Shown here: piece by piece, positions 8,439 to 15,261 of the stretch | How the letters are laid out: every line of letters begins with the position of its first letter | How positions within the stretch are numbered: the stretch's first letter is position 1 | From: JBGTIS01 sp041745535 | GTDB taxonomy: Bacteria > Bacteroidota > Bacteroidia > Cytophagales > Cyclobacteriaceae | Reading direction: 5' to 3' | Assembly (NCBI GenBank): GCA_041745535.1 | Contig: JBGTIS010000083.1 | Location: forward strand, 1 to 45,270 | Length of the DNA stretch: 45,270 nucleotides | Notes under the pieces: model-generated | What the model was told of the DNA's origin: nothing | The model's database searches: none | What the model saw: only the letters and a program-made list of their open reading frames with translations | Made by a program: the position numbers and the translations under genes

Positions 8439-9618
8439 GTTGTAATCTTCTTTTTTTGTTTGCCTTAACTATGAAATAATCTATAAGTGGAGCGAATACG
8501 TTCATAAACAGTATTGCCAACATAATACCTTCCGGGTAAGCCGGATTAAACACCCGGATGAGTACCGTCAGTACGCCGATAAAAAAACCATAATACCATT
8601 TTCCGGTTTCAGTTTGAGAAGCCGTAACCGGATCGGTAGCCATAAATACAGCACCAAACGCCAAACCGCCCATTACCCAATGATAATACGCTGGCATTTC
8701 CATAAAAGGATTGGCACCTGCCAGATTAAAAATATAACCCATAGCCAGGGAACCGCCAAATACGCTTACAATAATTTTCCAGCTACCCACCCCTGTAAGG
8801 ATCAGGATAGCCGCGCCAATAAGCGCCATTAAGGTAGACGTTTCTCCAATAGAGCCGGGGATTAATCCCATAAACATATTATTGAAAGTAAACATACCAT
8901 GGTTAGCAGAATTCAGAATATCCACCACAGGTTGCGTGGCGCCACCCACAGTGGTTTCAGCAGCCAAGGCCAATGCCGTAGCACCGGAATATCCTTCCGC
9001 CAAAGGTTTTTCACCCAAATACGTCCACACATCACCTGAGATTTCAGTAGGATACGCGAAATACAAAAATGCCCTTGCGGTTAATGCCACGTTGAGTACA
9101 TTCATGCCCGTACCACCAAATACTTCTTTGGCGATTATTACCGCGAATACTGTAGCGAGTGCTACCTGCCAGAGTGGAATTGTGGCTGGCATCACCAAAG
9201 GAATCAGCATCCCGGTAACCAGAAATCCTTCGTTAAGCGGATGTTTCCTGATCACAGCAAAAATTCCTTCAACCAAACCACCCGCCACATATGATACCAG
9301 CACAATCGGTAATACCAATTTAGCTCCCAGCAGGATCTGATCCATTAATGTAGCGTCCTGACCGGTTTGCAGAAAATGCTGATAACCGGTATTCCAGATC
9401 CCAAAAAGTAAACAGGGGGTCATGGCGATCACCACTGTCATCATCATTCTTTTCAGGTCAACGGCATCTTTAATGTGCGTACCTGGTCCGATTGTGGTAT
9501 GGTTCGGAGAAAACATAAATGTTTCACCTGCTTCGAAGAGGTAATAAAGCTTTTCAAACTTCCCTCCTTTTTCAAAAAGAGTTTTTTGTTTATCCAGTAA
9601 GTTTCTTAATGCATTCAT
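8425..9618 (-). CDS. nqrB: Na+-translocating NADH:quinone reductase subunit B, FMN-binding
   Basis: The major membrane subunit of Na+-NQR, taking part in sodium and quinone chemistry. Many transmembrane segments are visible (MMMTVVIAMTPCLLFGIW, FLVTGMLIPLVMPATIPLW, VFAVIIAKEVFGGTGMNVLN). The covalent FMN attachment motif YSGATALA is intact, with Thr214 as the acceptor. The 397-residue length is normal. It lies 13 bp after nqrA and overlaps nqrC by 14 bp. Confidence 0.98.
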   Translation of the reverse strand: MNALRNLLDKQKTLFEKGGKFEKLYYLFEAGETFMFSPNHTTIGPGTHIKDAVDLKRMMMTVVIAMTPCLLFGIWNTGYQHFLQTGQDATLMDQILLGAKLVLPIVLVSYVAGGLVEGIFAVIRKHPLNEGFLVTGMLIPLVMPATIPLWQVALATVFAVIIAKEVFGGTGMNVLNVALTARAFLYFAYPTEISGDVWTYLGEKPLAEGYSGATALALAAETTVGGATQPVVDILNSANHGMFTFNNMFMGLIPGSIGETSTLMALIGAAILILTGVGSWKIIVSVFGGSLAMGYIFNLAGANPFMEMPAYYHWVMGGLAFGAVFMATDPVTASQTETGKWYYGFFIGVLTVLIRVFNPAYPEGIMLAILFMNVFAPLIDYFIVKANKKRRLQRATV

Positions 9619-9631
9619 ATTATATAATCAA

Positions 9632-10999
9632 CTAGCTGTAACGTAACAGATTAATTCCTTCTCTTAAAATAGCCTGGATATCATGTTTGGAAACATCTAC
9701 AAATTCACATAAAGCAAGATCTTCTTCCACCACTTCATAAATCCCTAATGCTTCCATATCGTCAAAATCTTCTGCCAGTATGGCTTTAATCAGGTAAGTA
9801 GGCAAAATATCCATCGGCAATACATTTTCGAACACGCCGGTTTGCACAAAAGCACGCTCTTCGCCCCGGGTATTCGTGTCTAATACATATTCTTTCTTTT
9901 TCGAGTTCAAAAAAGAAAATAATCCGAAGGCACGGTGATAACTTAACCGTGTGGCAGATGGTTTGAGCCATCCTAAAAGTTCATAATAATCGCCTTCAGG
10001 AATTACAGTAACCTGATTATGATAAAAGCTGATGTGCCCGTCATGAGCGATTTTTACACCGGTAAGCACATTGCCTGAAATTACCCTGTAGTTCTGACTT
10101 TTTACATTATTTTCCAGAAACTTATTCACACAGGCACCATTGTAGGTCTTATAATATTGGGGATTTTTCAATTCCGAACCCGTAAAGGCAATCAGTTTGG
10201 ACGTGTCATATTTGCCAGTCAGGAAAAGTTTCCCAATTTGTGCCAGTCCGTAAGGATTCAATGTCCACACAATGTCGCCTTTGCTCACAGGATCGATATG
10301 ATGGATTTGTACCCCGACATTGCCTGCCGGATGCGGACCGGAAAATTTGTTGATGGTAACATCTTTTAACTGGGAGAAAATGGGCGAAACTTCCGCGTCG
10401 GCATTCATGTTGAGGTGAATACTGCCCTCAGAGAATTTTTTAAGCACTTCCAGACCGGCCTCCACATACTGTTTCTGGTCTTTCAGCAGAAAATCGTAAT
10501 CAGGAGCCAAAGGGTGGGTATCGAAGGTAGAGATGAAAATAGATTTCGGCAAATCCTCCGGATCGGCTACAATGCCGTAGGGGCGTTGTACAATATTCGG
10601 CCAAACACCGCTTTTCAGCATTAATTCTTTGGCCTGATCACGGTTGATGGTTTTGATATCAGAAATAGAGTTGGTATCAAATACCTCATACTCTATATTT
10701 TTATCTGCCAGGATTTTTATTTCCAGCAGCTTTCTTTTTTCACCCCGTTTAATTTCTACTACTTCGCCGCTTACAGGAGCCGCATACATGACGGCGGGTT
10801 TTTTCTTATCAAAAAATAAAGGGGTGCCGGCTTTTACCGTATCGCCTTCTTTCACTACTACTTTGGGCCGTTCGATGCCTGGAAAATCGGCGGGCTTTAA
10901 CGCGAAAGTTTCGGGTCGGGATATGTCAATTATTTTTTTCTCGGCCTTTCCAGCAAGGTTAATATCGAATCCTTTTTTAAATTTTATGTTTGCTGACAT
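9632..10999 (-). CDS. nqrA: Na+-translocating NADH:quinone reductase subunit A
   Basis: The peripheral cytoplasmic subunit of Na+-NQR. The N-terminal part contains the barrel-sandwich domain also seen in RnfC-like proteins (VVVKEGDTVKAGTPLFFDKK, MYAAPVSGEVVEIKRGEKRK). The middle carries the conserved segment HPAGNVGVQIHHIDPVSKGD, and the C-terminal part ends with CEFVDVSKHDIQAILREGIN. It lacks the cluster-binding domain of RnfC. At 455 residues it is full length. It is the first gene of the nqrABCDE unit and has a good -7 box 39 bp upstream of its ATG. Confidence 0.97.
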   Translation of the reverse strand: MSANIKFKKGFDINLAGKAEKKIIDISRPETFALKPADFPGIERPKVVVKEGDTVKAGTPLFFDKKKPAVMYAAPVSGEVVEIKRGEKRKLLEIKILADKNIEYEVFDTNSISDIKTINRDQAKELMLKSGVWPNIVQRPYGIVADPEDLPKSIFISTFDTHPLAPDYDFLLKDQKQYVEAGLEVLKKFSEGSIHLNMNADAEVSPIFSQLKDVTINKFSGPHPAGNVGVQIHHIDPVSKGDIVWTLNPYGLAQIGKLFLTGKYDTSKLIAFTGSELKNPQYYKTYNGACVNKFLENNVKSQNYRVISGNVLTGVKIAHDGHISFYHNQVTVIPEGDYYELLGWLKPSATRLSYHRAFGLFSFLNSKKKEYVLDTNTRGEERAFVQTGVFENVLPMDILPTYLIKAILAEDFDDMEALGIYEVVEEDLALCEFVDVSKHDIQAILREGINLLRYS

Positions 11000-11037
11000 A
11001 ATTTAAATTCTGGCAAATGAGTTATTTAAAAACGGTG

Positions 11038-11045
11038 CAAAAATA
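11038..11045 (-). promoter_or_regulatory. Candidate -7 box of the nqr operon promoter
   Basis: The minus-strand bases TATTTTTG match TAnnTTTG exactly and lie 39 bp before the nqrA ATG. A TTG lies further upstream (about 24 bp away), slightly more than the usual 19-21 bp. The placement in the ispH-nqrA gap fits a promoter for the operon. Confidence 0.5.
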
Positions 11046-11165
11046 ATCAAATTCATGGAATTACCTCACCAAAGTGAAAATGGTTTTACATTTTCCAAAA
11101 AAACCTTAAAAAGTAATGCGTTGGCCGGTAAGAAGCCTGTTTTTTTAATCTTATTTACACTTTAA

Positions 11166-12065
11166 TTAAGAAGTTATTATTGTGGTATCCAATTCTTTAA
11201 TAGCTTCTTCTACCTCCCGCATTAGCCACATGGGCGTTGACGTTGCCCCGCAAATTCCAACAGAAGTTTTTCCTTCAAACCAGCTCACATCTAATTCCTT
11301 TGCGTTAACAATAAAATAGCTCTCCTGGTTCGTGGCTTTACATACATTATATAAAGCTTTTCCATTGGAACTTTTTTTGCTGCTCACAAAGATAATTACG
11401 TCGTGCTCTTCAGCGAATTTTCGCAGCTGCGGTTCACGGTTCGACACCTGCCGGCAAATGCTATCGTTGGCATCAAATTCAGTAAGCCGCGAATTCTGGC
11501 TGGCAGCCTCCAAACGTTTGGCTATTTCCTCTCTGATGTGGTAAAACCCTTTCGTGCTTTTGGTGGTTTGGCTGAATAGGGTTACCGGACGGGTAAAATC
11601 TATTTTATTAAGATCTTCTTCATTGGATACAATGATAGCATCGCCGCCAGTTTGGCCGGCCAGCCCTACCACTTCCGCATGCCCTTCCTGACCATAAATT
11701 ACCATCTGCCCCCTTTTGGGTTGTATTTGCTGGTATGAATTTTTTATCCGGTTTTGTAGTTTTAACACTACCGGACAGGAAGCATCAATCAGTTCAATGT
11801 TATTTTTGAGGGCAAGTTCATAAGTTTCAGGAGGCTCACCGTGTGCCCTGATCAGCACTTTGCAATCGCGAAGCGCTTTTAGCTGTTCGTGATTAATAAT
11901 TCTAAGGCCTCTGTTATAAAGCCTTTCTACTTCCATGTCGTTATGTACAATGTCGCCCAGGCAATACAACAATTCACCACTGTTTTCAATTTCATCTTCA
12001 GCCATCTGGATGGCAAATTCCACCCCAAAACAATAGCCTGAATTACTGTCAATTGAAACTTTCAT
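11166..12065 (-). CDS. ispH: 4-hydroxy-3-methylbut-2-enyl diphosphate reductase
   Basis: The last enzyme of the MEP isoprenoid pathway, a [4Fe-4S] protein making IPP and DMAPP; cytosolic. The three cluster cysteines are visible: Cys12 in SGYCFGVEFA, Cys97 in DASCPVV and Cys204 in DSICRQVSNRE. Also present are IRAHGEPPE, the catalytic-glutamate segment GQEGHAEVVGL (Glu131) and the C-terminal GICGATSTPMWLM. The 299 residues are a normal length. It follows cmk by 48 bp on the same strand, so the two may be co-transcribed. Confidence 0.97.
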   Translation of the reverse strand: MKVSIDSNSGYCFGVEFAIQMAEDEIENSGELLYCLGDIVHNDMEVERLYNRGLRIINHEQLKALRDCKVLIRAHGEPPETYELALKNNIELIDASCPVVLKLQNRIKNSYQQIQPKRGQMVIYGQEGHAEVVGLAGQTGGDAIIVSNEEDLNKIDFTRPVTLFSQTTKSTKGFYHIREEIAKRLEAASQNSRLTEFDANDSICRQVSNREPQLRKFAEEHDVIIFVSSKKSSNGKALYNVCKATNQESYFIVNAKELDVSWFEGKTSVGICGATSTPMWLMREVEEAIKELDTTIITS

Positions 12066-12113
12066 ATTTTATATAATTATAATAAAACTTTCTAACTTAA
12101 ATTAATCGTTCGT

Positions 12114-12794
12114 TTATTTTTCGGTAATTAATTCCTTAGCCAAATTTACTACCTGATTGATTTGTTCTTCAAAACTCAGGTGAGTGGTATCCACTACAAT
12201 GGCATCGGCCGCTTTTACCAACGGATTTTCTTCCCGGGTGGTATCCATTTCATCCCGATTCGTCAGGTTGACCATCACTTCCTGTAAAGAAACCTGTTGT
12301 CCTTTTAATCGCATCTCGGCCATCCTGCGTTTTGCGCGTGTTTCCATATCGGCGGTCATAAAAATTTTAAGTTCAGCATCAGGAAAAACATTTGTACCAA
12401 TATCTCTTCCATCCATTACTACTTTTTTATTTTTTCCCATTCGCCGCTGTTCATCAACCATGGCCCTGCGCACCAGTGGCAAAGCACTAACCTGACTTAC
12501 CTTTGAAGAAACAGCCATTTCCCTGATTTCCTTTTCCACATTTTTATTATTGAGAAAAGTAGAGGTTTCTCCCAAAGCATCGGTACGGAAGTCTATATGA
12601 ATTCTTGAAATCGCGTCCTGTACCTGTGACAGATTGCGCAAGTCGATGTGATTTTGGGTAAAAAACAAGGTTGCGGCCCGGTACATAGCCCCGGAATCAA
12701 TGTATGTGTAGTGCAACAAGGAGGCCACAGCCCTTGCGGTTGTACTTTTTCCGCAACCAGAAAATCCGTCAATTGCAACTACAATATCCTTCAT
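12114..12794 (-). CDS. cmk: Cytidylate kinase
   Basis: Phosphorylates CMP and dCMP to the diphosphates using ATP. A Walker A P-loop GFSGCGKST is at residues 10-18. Then come the nucleotide-binding segment YIDSGAMYRAATLFF, the conserved MDGRDIGTNVFPDAELKIFM, and the lid-type stretch RDEMDTTREENPLVKAADAI. The 226-residue size is standard. The gene is preceded at 38 bp by a small lipoprotein gene on the same strand and followed by ispH. Confidence 0.97.
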   Translation of the reverse strand: MKDIVVAIDGFSGCGKSTTARAVASLLHYTYIDSGAMYRAATLFFTQNHIDLRNLSQVQDAISRIHIDFRTDALGETSTFLNNKNVEKEIREMAVSSKVSQVSALPLVRRAMVDEQRRMGKNKKVVMDGRDIGTNVFPDAELKIFMTADMETRAKRRMAEMRLKGQQVSLQEVMVNLTNRDEMDTTREENPLVKAADAIVVDTTHLSFEEQINQVVNLAKELITEK

Positions 12795-12832
12795 AATAAG
12801 GGTAGATCAGGATGGTGAATCCTGTCTGTAAT

Positions 12833-12973
12833 TTAGCAGTCTTTTACCGGGCAGGGTATCGCCTTCCCCTTTGGCATCTTGCCCAGCCTTTTGCTGGAAG
12901 CACAGCTGCCAAGGAACAATGAAAAAATAATACTGGCTGAAATAATAAATATGGTAACTGTCCTGAACTGCAA
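12833..12973 (-). CDS. Small lipoprotein, 46 residues
   Basis: Reading the minus strand from a TTG at 12971-12973 gives a 46-residue frame ending at the TAA at 12833-12835. It starts MQFRTVTIF, continues with a hydrophobic core (IISASIIFSLF) and a clear lipobox LGSC (Cys24), then a short basic tail ASSKRLGKMPKGKAIPCPVKDC with two further cysteines at residues 41 and 46. No in-frame ATG lies nearby upstream, so the TTG start is an inference. The signal-peptide pattern and the exact lipobox make a chance frame unlikely. The mature chain would be only about 23 residues, anchored to a membrane. Its function is unknown. It lies 38 bp upstream of cmk and may be co-transcribed. Confidence 0.65.
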   Translation of the reverse strand: MQFRTVTIFIISASIIFSLFLGSCASSKRLGKMPKGKAIPCPVKDC

Positions 12974-13261
12974 CGAATTAAAATTTTGTTGTAAATGTAA
13001 CAAAGAATAAAAATAATAGTAAATATCTGATCAGTTTTTCTTTGATTAATGTATAAAACTGATAACTACCGCTCCTGAAATAAGTTACCAAAAAATATTC
13101 CAATCTTTCTGGATAAATACTTGAACAGGATGCAACAAATTGGAAAAAAAAACGTGATAAATAATATATATCTACCAGTTTTTTTTTAAATCTGTGAAGA
13201 TATTCTAAAAAAACAGAAAAAGTTTTTGATTGAGTAGTTTTAGGTTGTTGTATTAGTAGTG
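12974..13261. other. AT-rich intergenic stretch without a recognised gene
   Basis: The gap between the small lipoprotein and the plus-strand hairpin is strongly AT-rich. A minus-strand frame of about 100 codons crosses it, but it is low-complexity (rich in F, L, K), has no signal peptide or motif, and runs through the hairpin, so I do not call it. A short plus-strand RNA ending at the hairpin is possible but unproven. Confidence 0.4.
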
Positions 13262-13293
13262 AAAGGTGAACTGTCCGGTTCACCTTTTTTTTT
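13262..13293 (+). terminator. Plus-strand intrinsic terminator-like hairpin
   Basis: AGGTGAAC (13264-13271) pairs perfectly with GTTCACCT (13278-13285) over a 6-base loop, extended by A-T pairs, and is followed by a run of nine Ts to 13293. On the minus strand only three Ts follow, so the signal points to termination of a plus-strand transcript. No plus-strand gene is visible upstream, where the genes run the other way. Confidence 0.75.
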
Positions 13294-13332
13294 GCCCGTT
13301 TTTTTACTTCATATTTGCTAAAAATTTAACTT

Positions 13333-15261
13333 ATGATACTTCTTTCAGTAGAATTGGCCAGCAAAAGTTTTCAGAGCAGCAGTGGCGCCGAAACCTTTCT
13401 TTTTCAAAATATTTCATTTGGCATAGACCAGGGACAGAAGGTAGCCCTGGTGGGTGTAAATGGTTCCGGAAAAACCACTTTATTGAAAGCCCTTGCCGGT
13501 AAAGAACCTTTGGACGATGGGAAAGTTGTTTTCCGCAACGATGTAAAAGTAGCTTTTGCCGAGCAAAACCCCGCCTTTGAAGCAGGCGATACCATTACCA
13601 CTTTTATTTTCAATACCGATAATGCCATTCTGAATCTGATCAATGAATACGAGCATTTACTACAAGACCCCAATTCTCCGGTCGCGCAAAAGAAATTACC
13701 ACAACTTATCGAGCAAATCGACCTGGCCAATGCCTGGGATTATGAAAGTCAGGTAAAGCAGATTCTAGGGCGGTTTGGCCTGTATAATCTGGATCAACCC
13801 ATGGAAGAACTTTCCGGTGGCCAGCGCAAGCGGGTTGCCCTCGCCAAGGTATTGATAGAAAAACCCGATTTCCTCATTCTGGATGAACCAACCAACCACC
13901 TGGACCTGGATACCATTGAATGGCTGGAGAATTATATAGCTTCCTCTGCCATGACCTTGCTGCTGGTAACGCACGACCGGTATTTCCTGGAAAGAACTAC
14001 CAATGAGATTATTGAATTAGACAAAGGAAACTTGTTTTGGTACAAAGGCAATTATGCCTATTTTCTGGAAAAAAAGGCCGAAAGGCTGGCCCAGCAGGAA
14101 ACCGAAGTAAGCAAAGCGCAGAATTTGATGCGAAAAGAACTGGACTGGATGCGGCGGCAACCCAAAGCCCGGGGTACCAAAGCTAAATATCGGGTTGATG
14201 CTTTTGGTGAATTAAAGGAAAAAGCCAATCAGAAAACCGATAACTCTGCCCTTGACCTCAGCATTCAGATGCGGCGACAGGGAGGAAAAATACTGGAAGC
14301 TGAAAAAATTTCTAAAAAATATGACCAGCAAACGCTGGTAGATCAGTTCTCTTATGTTTTCAAAAAGAATGATAAAGTAGGCATGATTGGTAAAAATGGC
14401 GTGGGCAAATCTACTTTACTGAACATTTTAACCGGAGATATCGTGCCTGATTCCGGCCAAATAGAGAAAGGCGCCACTACTGTATTTGGCTATTACCGGC
14501 AGGAAGGACTGGTATTTCAGGAAGGCCAGCGAGTGATTGATGTCGTAAAAGAGGTGGCGGAAGTTATTGAAATAGAGAAAGGCAGGGTAATTACCGCTTC
14601 GCAGTTTTTACAGTATTTCCTGTTTCCTCCGGAAAAGCAATACACCATGGTTTCCCGACTCAGTGGTGGTGAAAAACGAAGGCTGCAACTGTTGCGGGTG
14701 CTGATGAAAAACCCCAACTTTCTCATTCTGGATGAACCGACCAACGACCTGGACCTGATTACCCTGAATGTGCTGGAAGAATTTTTAGAGAACTATTCCG
14801 GCAGTCTTATTCTGGTTTCTCACGATCGATATTTTATGGACAAGCTTATCAACCACATGTTTGTGTTCGAAGGCGATGGCGTGATCAACGACTTTCCCGG
14901 GAATTACACAGATTTCAGAGAAAGGAAACAAATGGAGGGGGAACAGAGAAATCAGGAGGAAAAGCCTAAAAAATCAACCAAAGAGCCTGCCCCTACCAAA
15001 CCAAATATACCTGTCCAAAAAGTTTCTTACGCTGAAAAGCGGGAATATGAATTATTGACAAAGGAAATTGATGCCCTGGAAGTAGAAAAACAGAAGCTGA
15101 GCGAAAAGATGAACGAAATTTCCCTGAAGGCCGCTGCTGATCCTGACTATAATCCGCACCAGGACCTGACCGATATTTCTGAAAAAATCGCGAAAATTGG
15201 CCAGATGCTGGAAGAAAAATCTGACCGATGGCTAACCCTTGCTGAGAAAGTGGATGGATAA
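13333..15261 (+). CDS. ABC-F family ATPase (Uup-like)
   Basis: A cytosolic protein with two ATP-binding cassettes and no membrane domain. The first cassette has Walker A GVNGSGKTT (residues 41-49), signature LSGGQRKRVALA and Walker B LILDEPTNHLDLDT. A linker with charged helices (KAERLAQQETEVSKAQNLMRK) follows. The second cassette has Walker A GKNGVGKST (about residue 354), signature LSGGEKRRLQLL and LILDEPTNDLDL. The C-terminal 80 residues form a charged coiled coil (KREYELLTKEIDALEVEKQK), as in Uup. ABC-F proteins act on the ribosome; which member this is cannot be settled by eye. Its stop codon overlaps the start of the helicase gene by one base. Confidence 0.92.
   Translation: MILLSVELASKSFQSSSGAETFLFQNISFGIDQGQKVALVGVNGSGKTTLLKALAGKEPLDDGKVVFRNDVKVAFAEQNPAFEAGDTITTFIFNTDNAILNLINEYEHLLQDPNSPVAQKKLPQLIEQIDLANAWDYESQVKQILGRFGLYNLDQPMEELSGGQRKRVALAKVLIEKPDFLILDEPTNHLDLDTIEWLENYIASSAMTLLLVTHDRYFLERTTNEIIELDKGNLFWYKGNYAYFLEKKAERLAQQETEVSKAQNLMRKELDWMRRQPKARGTKAKYRVDAFGELKEKANQKTDNSALDLSIQMRRQGGKILEAEKISKKYDQQTLVDQFSYVFKKNDKVGMIGKNGVGKSTLLNILTGDIVPDSGQIEKGATTVFGYYRQEGLVFQEGQRVIDVVKEVAEVIEIEKGRVITASQFLQYFLFPPEKQYTMVSRLSGGEKRRLQLLRVLMKNPNFLILDEPTNDLDLITLNVLEEFLENYSGSLILVSHDRYFMDKLINHMFVFEGDGVINDFPGNYTDFRERKQMEGEQRNQEEKPKKSTKEPAPTKPNIPVQKVSYAEKREYELLTKEIDALEVEKQKLSEKMNEISLKAAADPDYNPHQDLTDISEKIAKIGQMLEEKSDRWLTLAEKVDG

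Noticed and set aside
12978..13283. A minus-strand frame of about 100 codons between the small lipoprotein and the ABC-F gene
   Set aside because: Low-complexity, AT-driven composition, no motif, and it runs through a strong plus-strand terminator hairpin.
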